A stretch of DNA of 64,000 nt from CAWCGU01 sp963838095 (GTDB taxonomy: Bacteria; Actinomycetota; Thermoleophilia; Solirubrobacterales; 70-9): NCBI GenBank assembly GCA_963838095.1, contig CAWIPO010000008.1, positions 992,001 through 1,056,000 on the forward strand, given 5' to 3'. Both the position numbers and the translations under genes were made by a program. Position 1 is the stretch's first letter. Each line of letters opens with the position of its first letter. The notes beneath the pieces are model-generated. The model saw nothing but the letters and a program-made list of their open reading frames with translations, did no database searches and was not told the origin of the DNA. Positions 34,934 through 43,585 of this stretch are shown here, in pieces.

Positions 34934-35044
34934 GTGGATCGCCGCCGAGCACAGAGGAACACGAACGCGGCGCTGCTGGCCGCCGCCGTCGCGGTCTTCT
35001 TCTTCGGCCTCTCCTTCTACGCGGCGATGATCTACATCGGGTAG
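34934..35044 (+). CDS. Small oxidase-linked membrane protein (36 aa)
   Basis: 36 codons from GTG: a basic start (MDRRRAQRNTN) and one membrane helix (about 12-35, AAAVAVFFFGLSFYAAMIYIG). Small proteins of this shape lie after ctaB in many actinobacterial oxidase operons. It lies 12 bp after ctaB and 11 bp before the next gene, in line with one operon. Confidence 0.7.
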   Translation: MDRRRAQRNTNAALLAAAVAVFFFGLSFYAAMIYIG

Positions 35045-35055
35045 GGCCAGGATGG

Positions 35056-35349
35056 GTGAAGACGGAAAAGTCCCCGCCGGCGAGCGAGCTGATCTACGTG
35101 CCCAGGCCGTCGTGGGTGCCGGCGTTCATGGCGTTCGGAATCGCGCTCGTCTGCGTCGGGTTGTTTGCCGGCAGCGTGTACATCGTCGTCGGAGCCGTCT
35201 TCGCCCTCGGGTCCCTGATCCGCTGGGTCACCGACAACGAGGACGAGATCGCCCGGATGCCGGTCGAGCAGCAGACGGTGACCGCGGTGCTGCCGCCACC
35301 TTCACACGACCGAGTAGCCCGCGAGCTACTCGGGCGGCGTCATGCCTGA
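35056..35349 (+). CDS. Small two-helix membrane protein of the oxidase operon (subunit IV-like)
   Basis: 97 residues: SELIYVPRPSWVPAFMAFG leads into two membrane helices (about 18-37 and 40-55), followed by a charged cytoplasmic end. Position and shape fit the actinobacterial oxidase subunit IV/accessory class, although no motif proves it. GTG 35056, with AGGAT just upstream, is preferred. It overlaps the convergent CBS gene by 24 bp at the 3' end. Confidence 0.65.
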   Translation: MKTEKSPPASELIYVPRPSWVPAFMAFGIALVCVGLFAGSVYIVVGAVFALGSLIRWVTDNEDEIARMPVEQQTVTAVLPPPSHDRVARELLGRRHA

Positions 35350-35730
35350 CGTGGCGCCTTCGGTAGTCCAGCAGCGGACGATGTCGCGCATCGAGAGCAC
35401 GCCGACGAGCTCGCCGCCCTCGACGACGACCAGGTGCCTGATGTGGCGGCGGGACATCTCCGTCGCCGCCTGCTCGAGGCTCCAGTCAGGCGCGGCGGAG
35501 ATCATCGAGTCGGAGTGGTGGTTGCCAACCCGCTCGGTGTCGGGGTCCTCGCCCTTCCCGAGCGAAGTGAGGATGTCGCGCTCGCTGATCACGCCGGGGC
35601 CCGGCGCCTGCTCGTCGATCACCACGGCCGCGCCCACACCCTTCTCGGTCATCTTCCGCGCCGCGTCCCGCAAGGTGTGCGCTGTTCCCAGGGTCAGGAC
35701 CACCCCCGACATGCCTTCGCGAACCTGCAT
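35326..35730 (-). CDS. CBS-domain pair protein
   Basis: 134 residues made of two CBS motifs (about 8-60 and 72-126): MTEKGVGAAVVID, GVISERDIL, RHIRHLVVVEGGELVGVLSMRDIV. CBS pairs bind adenine nucleotides and act as energy sensors. Stand-alone, so it probably regulates another protein. ATG 35730 chosen; a GTG 18 bases upstream is possible. Confidence 0.85.
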   Translation of the reverse strand: MQVREGMSGVVLTLGTAHTLRDAARKMTEKGVGAAVVIDEQAPGPGVISERDILTSLGKGEDPDTERVGNHHSDSMISAAPDWSLEQAATEMSRRHIRHLVVVEGGELVGVLSMRDIVRCWTTEGATSGMTPPE

Positions 35731-35833
35731 AGTGACGATCCGCACCCTATCCGATCGGGCGCCTGGGCTCAATCGCGGATTCGGCGCGCGAGTGGGCTGA
35801 GGTCCGCCCACGGCCCGATATAAGATCCGCGCC

Positions 35834-36595
35834 GTGTCGCGCCTGGCGAGGCTAATCATCCTTGCAGTCGCCACCGCGGGACTCGCGGGGGTCGCTGGAT
35901 GCAACAGCGGCTCGACCCTCGATGCCGCCAACGGCCGCGCGATGTTCATCGAGAAGTGCGGCACATGTCATGCGCTCGCGGAGGCGGCGACCGCCGAGGG
36001 CGTCGGGCCGAACCTCGACGCCGCCTTCGCCGACGCCCGAGCCGTGGGAATGGACAACGACACCGTCGAGGGCGTGGTCACCGCCCAGGTCGCGAACCCG
36101 CGCCCGGCGGACCCGGAGCAGCCCAACGTCTACATGCCCGCCGAGCTCGTCACCGGCGACGACGCCGCCGACGTCGCCTACTACGTCGGCCAGGTGGCCG
36201 GCGTCCCGGGCATCGGTCCGCCCACGGTCCCGGGATTCGAAGACGAGCCTGGAGCCCAGGTGTTCGCAAACAACGGCTGCGCTGCGTGCCACACGCTCGA
36301 GGGCTTCCCGGGTGCAACCGGAACGGTGGGCCCGGACCTGACCGAGACGCTCCCGGGCCAGGACGCGGCGGCGATCGAGGAGTCGATCGTGGATCCGGGC
36401 GCCGATCTCGTGCAGGGCTTCGACGACGTGATGCCCAGCGACTACGGCGAATCGATTCCCCCCGACGACCTCGCGGCGCTGGTCGAGTTCCTGATCGCCC
36501 AAACGGGCGGCGGCAGCTCCGGCGGCACGAGCGGCTCCGACGGGTCCGGCAGTACGGGCGGCTCCGGCGGCACGGGCGGTTCCGGCGGGAACTAG
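35834..36595 (+). CDS. Diheme cytochrome c lipoprotein
   Basis: 253 residues. Signal peptide with lipobox LAGVAGC (Cys23), two c-type heme motifs CGTCH (about 42) and CAACH (about 149), each at the start of a cytochrome c domain, and a flexible Gly/Ser-rich tail (about 222-253). It would carry electrons on the outer face of the membrane, close to the oxidases encoded on either side. Each domain has a Met (VYMPAEL; DVMPSDY) as likely sixth ligand. Confidence 0.9.
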   Translation: MSRLARLIILAVATAGLAGVAGCNSGSTLDAANGRAMFIEKCGTCHALAEAATAEGVGPNLDAAFADARAVGMDNDTVEGVVTAQVANPRPADPEQPNVYMPAELVTGDDAADVAYYVGQVAGVPGIGPPTVPGFEDEPGAQVFANNGCAACHTLEGFPGATGTVGPDLTETLPGQDAAAIEESIVDPGADLVQGFDDVMPSDYGESIPPDDLAALVEFLIAQTGGGSSGGTSGSDGSGSTGGSGGTGGSGGN

Positions 36596-37272
36596 CTCAG
36601 ACGCTCGCTGCCTTGGCCTGCCTCTGCCTCTGCCTCTGCCTCGAGGTCGACGACCACGTGGGTGATCGGAAGGTCCACTTCATCGCGAGCGCGCTCCACC
36701 ACTCCACGCTCGAGCCACTTCGACTTCTGCGGCGGGTGCGTCGAGATGACCAGCTCGTCCGCCGGGAACGTGCGCAGCGAGTCTGAGATCGCGACGTTGG
36801 GGTCGGAGTCACCGACCTCGCCCCAGGTGGTCAGCCCCAAGGCGGTGATCGCGGCGACGGAATCCGCCAGCCGCTTCTTTGCCTCCTCCGTTGCCCCGTC
36901 TGTCGCCGACGCCCAGTAGTCGAGCTTCGAGCCTGGCAGCGCCGGGACCGTGACCAGGATCTCGCAGGGACCCCCCTTACAGCGATTTTCGATCTCGCTC
37001 AGCAGCGCCTTGCCGCCCACGGTCTGATTCGCAACCACAAGCAGCCGATGCTTGTCGTCGCCTCCGCCTTCGGCGACCTCGGTGCTGCGGGGCTCGGAGC
37101 CGCGCGAGCCGCGCCACGCCAGCCCGATGCCGAGCCCGGCCAGGGCGGCGAGCAGGATCGCTCCGTAGACGGGCTCGGTGGTCAGCGCGAGGGCAACGAC
37201 GAGAGCACAGCCGGCGCCGATGATCACGACGAGCCGGAACATCTCGGCCTCGGATCTGAGCGGGTTGTGCAC
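36592..37272 (-). CDS. Membrane-anchored UspA-like protein
   Basis: 226 residues: two N-terminal membrane helices (about 12-52), then a domain (about 70-210) with LLVVANQTVGGKALL, ILVTVPALPG, and DELVISTHPPQKSKWLERG, the pattern of a universal-stress-type alpha/beta fold. Related to each half of the protein at 39933-40859. GTG 37272 is chosen for its GGAG 5 bp upstream. Its 3' end overlaps the cytochrome gene by 4 bp. Confidence 0.7.
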   Translation of the reverse strand: MHNPLRSEAEMFRLVVIIGAGCALVVALALTTEPVYGAILLAALAGLGIGLAWRGSRGSEPRSTEVAEGGGDDKHRLLVVANQTVGGKALLSEIENRCKGGPCEILVTVPALPGSKLDYWASATDGATEEAKKRLADSVAAITALGLTTWGEVGDSDPNVAISDSLRTFPADELVISTHPPQKSKWLERGVVERARDEVDLPITHVVVDLEAEAEAEAGQGSERLS

Positions 37273-37316
37273 CTCGTCTCCTCTCGACCACGCAGAGTAC
37301 ATTCACGGCGGCACTC

Positions 37317-38285
37317 ATGACCCAGGGGCTATCGCAGAAAAGCACCCCCGCTGCGAACGGGACTGGACCAGGCCAGATTCATGGCCTCGGCCGCGACGTG
37401 GGCAGGCTGGCCGTTCTCTCTCGCCGCCTGGTCGCCTACAACCTCGCCTACCTGGCTCTCGCCTGGGCGCTGGCGCTGGGAGCGATCGCGCTCTTCTGGG
37501 CCCACCCGGCCTGGTACACGTTCGCGCTCGCGTTCGTCGTCGTCTCCTCGCGCCAGCAGGCGCTGCTGAACTGCCACCACGAGTGCGTGCATCGCAAGTT
37601 CGTGCCCGGCGGCCGGCGCTGGAACGACTTCGTCGGCCGCTGGTTGTGCGCGGCGCCCGTGGGCTCGCCCTTCGGCGCCGCACAGGCTCGCCACCTCACC
37701 CACCACCGGCTGCTCGGAACGCCGGAGGACCCGGACCGCGACCTGCATTCGGGCGAGACAAAGCAGACCCGGCGGGGCCTCGCCCGGCACTTCATCGGCG
37801 GCGTGCTGGGCGGCTACGCGGGGATGGTGCTGATGGGACCCCGGGTCGGCGGCACGCCGAGCGGGCGGAGCTCCGCACGACGCGACCTGATCTCGCTGGT
37901 GGTCGTCCAGGCGGCGATCGCAGCGGTCCTCACCCTCGCGTGCGCCTGGTGGGTGTACCCGACGCTGTGGCTGGCGCCGCTCGCGACGGTGACGACCCTG
38001 TGCCATCTCGTCCGCAGCTTCGTCGAGCACGCGGTCACCGACTCGGAGATGGCGAAGCACGGCAATCGCCTGATCACGATTCGCAGCAACCTCCTCGAGC
38101 GCGGCCTCGTGGCGCCGTACTACATGAACTACCACGCCGAGCACCACCTGATTCCGTCGGTCCCAGCGCCGCGCCTGAGAGAACTGAAGAAGAGCATCGG
38201 GAGCCGCGCGGACGCTCCCACCGTGCTCGACCGCTCCTCGTACGCCGCCGCGGTCCTCGACTACTTTCGCGCCCTGAAGCACTGA
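37317..38285 (+). CDS. Membrane fatty acid desaturase-family protein
   Basis: 322 residues with the three histidine boxes of diiron membrane desaturases/hydroxylases: HHECVH (about 87), HLTHH (about 122) and HAEHH (about 277). Between them are two pairs of membrane helices. Substrate (acyl lipid or carotenoid) cannot be told. Followed by a methyltransferase 18 bp downstream on the same strand. Confidence 0.88.
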   Translation: MTQGLSQKSTPAANGTGPGQIHGLGRDVGRLAVLSRRLVAYNLAYLALAWALALGAIALFWAHPAWYTFALAFVVVSSRQQALLNCHHECVHRKFVPGGRRWNDFVGRWLCAAPVGSPFGAAQARHLTHHRLLGTPEDPDRDLHSGETKQTRRGLARHFIGGVLGGYAGMVLMGPRVGGTPSGRSSARRDLISLVVVQAAIAAVLTLACAWWVYPTLWLAPLATVTTLCHLVRSFVEHAVTDSEMAKHGNRLITIRSNLLERGLVAPYYMNYHAEHHLIPSVPAPRLRELKKSIGSRADAPTVLDRSSYAAAVLDYFRALKH

Positions 38286-38303
38286 CGGGGGCCCTGACGC
38301 CGG

Positions 38304-39296
38304 ATGAGCAGTGTGAAGACCGTCGAGGTGCCGTGTCACCACTGCGGCGCGGACGACGGCATGCCCCTATGGAGGGGGCGCGAACACGAGTACGACGACA
38401 CGACGGACGCCGAATTCGGATTCGTGCGTTGCGTGCGATGCGGCCTCGTTCGCCTCAACCCCCGCCCCGACGTCAGCGAGCTGGGCCGGATCTACCCGCC
38501 GACGTACTACGCGTACACCCTGCTGTCCGACGAGGACGGGCGTCGCGGCTTCATCAAACGGCTCAAGATCCGCATGTATCAGGGGCGGATCAAGGGAATG
38601 GTCGAGCGCCTCGGGAGGCAGGGGACCGTGCGCCTGCTCGACGTCGGCTGCGCCGACGGGCGCCTGCTCGACTGGTACAAGGCCAGCTCCGTCGGCCCAC
38701 GGCTGGAGACCCACGGCATCGAGATGAACGAGGCCGCCGCGGCATCCGCGCGAAGGCGCGGGCACCGGGTCGTCAGCGGGCGCTTCGAGGTGGACAGCGA
38801 GCTGGAGCCCGGGAGCTTCGACCTGATCCTCGCCGCGCACGTGATCGAGCACGTGGACGACCCCGAGCGGTTCGCGCGCCGGGCCTCTGAGCTGCTGGCT
38901 CCGGGGGGCGTGTTCGTCGTCCACACGCCCAACTGGGAGTCGGCCGACGCCCGCAGATTCCGGGGACACTGGGGAGGGAACCACTTCCCCCGCCACTGGA
39001 CGCTCTACGACGAGGCGACGCTGGCGGCGCTGGCACAGTCGAGCGAGCTGGAGCTGGAGCGCGTGGAGTACCAGCCGAACCCGATCTTCTGGATCTGGAC
39101 CTGCCACTCCTGGCTGCGCGAGCGCTTCCCCTACAGCCCCTGGCCCGATCGCCTCTTCCCCCCGATCGCGATCTTCCACGACTCGCTCTGGAGCTTCGTC
39201 CTGCTGTCGACGTTCACGGCCGTCGACATCGCCCTGCGCCTGGTCACCGGCAAGACCGGCAGCATCGCCGTGGAGATGCGAAAGCCGGGGCGCTAG
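38304..39296 (+). CDS. SAM-dependent methyltransferase with N-terminal zinc ribbon
   Basis: 330 residues. An N-terminal Cys4-type site (CHHC at about 11, CVRC at about 46), methyltransferase loop LLDVGCADGRLLDWY (about 110-124), the acidic IEMNE, then HVIEHVDDPERF (about 178) and a C-terminal hydrophobic portion. Such proteins modify sugars or polyketide/lipid head groups in envelope clusters. Substrate unknown. Overlaps the end of the convergent subunit III gene by 4 bp. Confidence 0.87.
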   Translation: MSSVKTVEVPCHHCGADDGMPLWRGREHEYDDTTDAEFGFVRCVRCGLVRLNPRPDVSELGRIYPPTYYAYTLLSDEDGRRGFIKRLKIRMYQGRIKGMVERLGRQGTVRLLDVGCADGRLLDWYKASSVGPRLETHGIEMNEAAAASARRRGHRVVSGRFEVDSELEPGSFDLILAAHVIEHVDDPERFARRASELLAPGGVFVVHTPNWESADARRFRGHWGGNHFPRHWTLYDEATLAALAQSSELELERVEYQPNPIFWIWTCHSWLRERFPYSPWPDRLFPPIAIFHDSLWSFVLLSTFTAVDIALRLVTGKTGSIAVEMRKPGR

Positions 39297-39916
39297 AGGA
39301 TGTAGACCGTCGTGAACACGATGATCCACATCACGTCCACGAAGTGCCAGTAGATCCCCGGCACCTCGACGCCCAAGTGGTTCTTGGCGTCGGGCCCGAA
39401 GTGGCCCTTCCAGGCTCTGATGTTGGCGAAGGCGAGCAGGGTGAGACCGACGAACACGTGGGCGCCGTGTAGGCCCGTGAGGCCGTAGAAGATCGACCCG
39501 AAGGCGCCGTCGCGGGCGCTGAAGCCGATGTGGACGTACTCGTTCATCTGGATGAAGAGGAAGGTCGCGCCGAGCAGGAACGTCGCGGCGAGGCCCATCT
39601 GCATGCCGCGGCGGTTGCCCCTCTTGATCGACTCGAGCGCCCAGTGGACGGTGAAGCTCGAGGAGACGAGGATCAGGGTGTTGACGAAGGCGACCGCCAC
39701 CGGCAGCTCGTAGGGCTCCGGTGGCCACGGGCCCTCGTTCGCGACGGAGCGGATGAAGAAGTAGGAGGCGAAGAACGCGCCGAACAACATCGCCTCGGAG
39801 ACGATGAAAAGATAGATCCCGAGCGTCTGGCGGTCGATCTTCGAGCTCTGGTTGGCCTCGGGCGGGCCGTGATGCTCGTGCTCGCCGTGGCCGACCGCGA
39901 TCGATGCGCTTTCCAT
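39293..39916 (-). CDS. ctaE: Cytochrome c oxidase subunit III
   Basis: 207 residues, five membrane helices. LGIYLFIVSEAMLFGAFFASYF (helix 1 with conserved Glu), SSSFTVHWALESIKRGN, and GLTGLHGAHVFVGLTLL, plus HLGVEVPGIYWHFVDVMWIIVF at the end, all typical. Last gene of the canonical oxidase operon, 16 bp after the UspA-like gene. Confidence 0.95.
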   Translation of the reverse strand: MESASIAVGHGEHEHHGPPEANQSSKIDRQTLGIYLFIVSEAMLFGAFFASYFFIRSVANEGPWPPEPYELPVAVAFVNTLILVSSSFTVHWALESIKRGNRRGMQMGLAATFLLGATFLFIQMNEYVHIGFSARDGAFGSIFYGLTGLHGAHVFVGLTLLAFANIRAWKGHFGPDAKNHLGVEVPGIYWHFVDVMWIIVFTTVYIL

Positions 39917-39932
39917 CAGCGCCCTCTCCCGC

Positions 39933-40859
39933 TCACAGGTGCGACTCCTCGCGGCCGGCGACCGCTTCGACCACGGCGGCCTCGCCGGCGCCGGCCTCCA
40001 CGTGCTCGATCGGCTTCTCGCTGATCTCCTGCACGCGCTCGATCAGACCCTCCTGCACCCATACCGACTGCTGCCCGGCGAGGGTCGAAATCAGGATGTC
40101 GTCGATGCGGTAGTGCTCGATCGCGTTGCGAACCGCGGCAAACGGCTCGGGGCTCATCGGCTGCCCGGTGGCGTCGATTTCGTGCCTGTACATCTCTGCG
40201 AGGGCTCGCGCAAGCTTTTGCGAGACCTCTGAGCGGGTGAGGTCGCCCGAGCGCGGGCAGATGAATGTGTATCGATGCGGTCGCTCGGCGGCGCGGTCGG
40301 TGAGGCTCGCGAGCAGCTCCGGGCTGTCGACGGTCTTCGTCGCCACCACCAGGGTGTGGGTGACGTCCCAGCGAATCGCGTCGTCCTCGATTCGAACCGG
40401 GATGTGCGTGACGGCGGCGTCCACGTTCTCACGAGCCCACTCGACCAGGTCGCGGCGCAGGAGTCCGAAGCGCGACTCCTGGAGGCACGAAAGCAGGACC
40501 TCGGCCGGCTGGAAGGCGCGCACCGCATCGTCGAGCGCGAGCGACGGATCCGGATCCATCACCGACCCCACCGAGTCGACCCCGAACTCGGAAAGCAGCC
40601 CCTGGGTGACCTCGACACGAGCGGTGGCGGCGTCGCGGACCTCGTCGAGGTCGACGATCTGTCCCGCGGCGGGCTGGTTCTGCGGCGCGACGAGCGCGAT
40701 CCGCGCGGCGCCACGTTCGGAGCGGTCACGCAGCGTCTCGAGCAGCTTGCGCCCGCCGGCGACCTCGTTCAGGAACGCGAGCACGGTCTTTCCGGCCACG
40801 TCGACCGGCGGCTCCGCCACCGCGGAGGCGCTCCCGGCTGGTGCGGGGGAGGCACTCAT
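39933..40859 (-). CDS. Tandem UspA-like protein embedded in the oxidase operon
   Basis: 308 residues with two repeats of a universal-stress-type domain (about 25-160 and 165-290): VLAFLNEVAGGRKLLE...FQPAEVLLSCLQES and TLVVATKTVDSPELL...RIDDILISTLAGQQSVW. No membrane helix. It overlaps the subunit I stop by 4 bp and precedes subunit III, so it is made with the oxidase. A membrane-bound relative lies at 36592-37272. It may tie oxidase level or activity to nucleotide state; that is inference. Confidence 0.8.
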   Translation of the reverse strand: MSASPAPAGSASAVAEPPVDVAGKTVLAFLNEVAGGRKLLETLRDRSERGAARIALVAPQNQPAAGQIVDLDEVRDAATARVEVTQGLLSEFGVDSVGSVMDPDPSLALDDAVRAFQPAEVLLSCLQESRFGLLRRDLVEWARENVDAAVTHIPVRIEDDAIRWDVTHTLVVATKTVDSPELLASLTDRAAERPHRYTFICPRSGDLTRSEVSQKLARALAEMYRHEIDATGQPMSPEPFAAVRNAIEHYRIDDILISTLAGQQSVWVQEGLIERVQEISEKPIEHVEAGAGEAAVVEAVAGREESHL

Positions 40860-42775
40860 GTCGCTCCGGCCGGGGTGGTTTCCGCGTGGGCAGGCTCGGG
40901 CGTGCCGACGGTCGCCTCCTCACCGGCCATGATCGCGTGACGGGCCCCCGGAACGCCGAACTCGTACGGACCGCCGACCACCCGCGGGACCTCGTCGAAG
41001 TTGAAGAGCGGCGGGGGCGACGAGACCTGCCACTCGATCGTCTTCGCGCGCCACGGGTTCGCCGCCGCCTTCGGTCCCCACTTCCAGCTGACGACCATGT
41101 TGTAGAGGAAGATCAGCTGCGCGGCCCCGAGCAGGAAGGCGAAGATGGATATGAACAGGTTCCAGTCGCCGAACTGGGCCGCGTAGTCGGCGACACGGCG
41201 CGGCATTCCCTCCATCCCGATCCAGTGCATGGGGATGAAGGAACCCAGCATCCCCACGAGCGTGAGCCAGAAGTGCCAGCGCCCGAGCCGCTCGTCGTAC
41301 ATCTTCCCGGTCATCTTCGGGAACCAGTGGTAGATGCCGGCAAAGATGGTGAACACCGAGCCGCCGAAGAGCACGAAGTGAATGTGGGCGACGATGAAGT
41401 AGGTGTCCGAGACGTGGATGTCGATCGGCACCATCCCCAGCATCACGCCTGAGATGCCGCCGATCACGAAGGTGGCGATGAACCCGAGCGAGAACAGCAT
41501 CGCGGTCGAGTACAGGTGCAGCTTCGCTCCGAACAGCGTCGCCAGCCAGGAGAAGACCTTGATCCCTGTGGGCACCGCGATCAGCAGCGTCGTGATCATC
41601 ATCGGCACGCGCAGCCAGCTCGCCATCCCGGAAACGAACATGTGATGCGCCCACACGGCGAAGGCCAGGACCACGATCCCGAGCAGCGCCAAGGCCATCA
41701 GCCGATAGCCGAAGATCGGTTTTCGGGAGTGGGTCGAAATCACCTCGGAGATGATTCCGAAGCCCGGCAGCATCATGATGTAGACGGCCGGGTGCGAGTA
41801 GAACCAGAAGATGTGCTGGTAGCTGATCACGTCGCCGCCGAAGGCCGACTGGAAGAAATTGGTGCTGAGGGCGCGGTCGAAGAGGACCATGAACTGCACT
41901 CCGGCGATGAACGGGGTGGCGGCGACGACGAGGAGCGAGGTGGAGAAGTTCGCCCACACCAGCAGCGGCATCCGCCAGAAGTTCATTCCGGGCGCACGCA
42001 TGGTGATGATCGTGACCAGGAAGTTGAGCGCGGTCGCGACCGACGAGGCGCCCGCGAACTGCACCCCGAGATTGAAGAACGACTGGCCTAACGGGGCCCC
42101 GGTCGAGAGCGGCGCGTAGCCGGTCCAGCCGGCGTCGAAGGCGCCGCCGGGTGCGAGGTAGGAGGCCAGGAAAAGCAGCCCCGCGATCGGCAGCAGCCAG
42201 AAGCTGAGCCCGTTCAGACGCGGGAACGCCATGTCGGGAGCCCCGATCATCAACGGCAGCACGTAGTTCGCGAGCCCGGCGAAGATCGGGATCACGAAGA
42301 CGAAGATCATCAGCGCCGCGTGGGTCGAGAAGAGCCCGTTGAAGGTGCTGGGATCGACGATCTGCGTTCCGGGCTGGGCGAGCTCGGCGCGCATGATCAT
42401 CGCCAGCCCTCCGCCGACGAAGAAGAAAAAGATCGAGGTGACCGTGTACTGGATCCCGATCACCTTGTGGTCGGTGTTGAACTTGAAGTAGTCGCGCCAG
42501 CTCTTCGCGCCGTGCTGGGAGTGGTCGTCCGGAATCGTCGGCCTGCCCGCCGCCCAGCGGAACCAGTAGTCGAAGCATCCGAGGCCGACGAGGAAGCCGA
42601 GCGGGGCGGTGATCGCCGGCACGATCACGTGCGGGTAGCCGGTCTGCTCGGTCTGGAAGGTCTCCAGGCCCGAGATCTCGCGCAGGATGACGACGAGGAA
42701 GAAGCCGAACGCGCCGCCGATCAGGGCGCCGAGGAGGGCTCGCCACCAGCCGGGTTGCTTCAGGGCTACAGGCAC
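40856..42775 (-). CDS. ctaD: Cytochrome c oxidase subunit I (A2-type aa3 oxidase)
   Basis: 639 residues: two extra N-terminal helices, then the 12-helix core. All ligands present: His152 and His466 (low-spin heme), His464 (high-spin heme), His328, His377 and His378 (CuB), Tyr332 cross-link and Lys406 of the K channel. YSHPAVY replaces the GHPEVY glutamate, which marks the A2 subfamily. The active site reduces O2 and pumps protons. Serves as the reference for the stripped homologue at 31282. Confidence 0.96.
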   Translation of the reverse strand: MPVALKQPGWWRALLGALIGGAFGFFLVVILREISGLETFQTEQTGYPHVIVPAITAPLGFLVGLGCFDYWFRWAAGRPTIPDDHSQHGAKSWRDYFKFNTDHKVIGIQYTVTSIFFFFVGGGLAMIMRAELAQPGTQIVDPSTFNGLFSTHAALMIFVFVIPIFAGLANYVLPLMIGAPDMAFPRLNGLSFWLLPIAGLLFLASYLAPGGAFDAGWTGYAPLSTGAPLGQSFFNLGVQFAGASSVATALNFLVTIITMRAPGMNFWRMPLLVWANFSTSLLVVAATPFIAGVQFMVLFDRALSTNFFQSAFGGDVISYQHIFWFYSHPAVYIMMLPGFGIISEVISTHSRKPIFGYRLMALALLGIVVLAFAVWAHHMFVSGMASWLRVPMMITTLLIAVPTGIKVFSWLATLFGAKLHLYSTAMLFSLGFIATFVIGGISGVMLGMVPIDIHVSDTYFIVAHIHFVLFGGSVFTIFAGIYHWFPKMTGKMYDERLGRWHFWLTLVGMLGSFIPMHWIGMEGMPRRVADYAAQFGDWNLFISIFAFLLGAAQLIFLYNMVVSWKWGPKAAANPWRAKTIEWQVSSPPPLFNFDEVPRVVGGPYEFGVPGARHAIMAGEEATVGTPEPAHAETTPAGAT

Positions 42776-42787
42776 GGGCGCGTCACC

Positions 42788-43543
42788 TTACTCAGTCTGG
42801 GTGGCCGCATCTTGGGCCTGTTGGACGATGCTGTTTTCGGGGATTTCGGCCTGCTTGGAGACCCATTGCTCGAACTCTTCCGGTGACTCGACGACGACGA
42901 AGGCCCGCATCGTGGAGTGCCCCCAGCCGCACAGCTCGGTGCAGATCAGCGAGAAGGTGCCCTCCTGGTCGGGTGTCACCACGACCGTCGTTGTGAGGCC
43001 GGGGACTACGTCCTTCTTCATCCGCCACTCGGGGACCCAGAAGGAGTGGAGCACGTCGATTGCGTTCAGCGTGAACTCCACCTGCTGACCGACGGGAACG
43101 TGAAGCTCCTTCGAGGTCACCTGCTGATCGGGGTACTCGAACGTCCACTCGAACTGCTGCGCGGTGACGTCGACGTTGAAGGGGTTCTCACGCGCCTCGA
43201 TGTCGTCGAGGATGATCCAGCTGTAGGCGGCGCCGAAGAGCACGATGACCGTCGGGATCAGCGTCCAGGCGATCTCCAGCCTGGTGTTGCCGTGGATCGG
43301 CTCGCCGTCGGATTCGTCGCCGGGCTTGGCGCGATAGCGCCAGATGCAGTAGCCCATCATCACCATCACGATCGCGAACACGAACGACGAGAGCACGATC
43401 ATCACGTCGAGCAGCGTGTCGATCTTCGGCGCTTCCTCGGAGGCTGCGTCCCCGTTCCAGTTGAACTGGAGCAGGATCACCGACTGCACCACGGTGAGCA
43501 GCAGCATCGCGCCGACCAGCTTGGCCAGGGTGGCGCGGCTCAT
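42788..43543 (-). CDS. ctaC: Cytochrome c oxidase subunit II with CuA site
   Basis: 251 residues: two membrane helices (about 8-28 and 45-68, with a further hydrophobic stretch at about 92-112) and a cupredoxin domain. CuA ligands complete: His166, Cys201, Glu203, Cys205, His209, Met212 (CTELCGWGHSTM). Accepts electrons from cytochrome c and passes them to subunit I. First gene of the operon ctaC-ctaD-usp-ctaE. Confidence 0.95.
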   Translation of the reverse strand: MSRATLAKLVGAMLLLTVVQSVILLQFNWNGDAASEEAPKIDTLLDVMIVLSSFVFAIVMVMMGYCIWRYRAKPGDESDGEPIHGNTRLEIAWTLIPTVIVLFGAAYSWIILDDIEARENPFNVDVTAQQFEWTFEYPDQQVTSKELHVPVGQQVEFTLNAIDVLHSFWVPEWRMKKDVVPGLTTTVVVTPDQEGTFSLICTELCGWGHSTMRAFVVVESPEEFEQWVSKQAEIPENSIVQQAQDAATQTE

Positions 43544-43585
43544 CTGATGGTTCGTGCCGGAGAGGGGGCCACGAGCGGGCGCATT

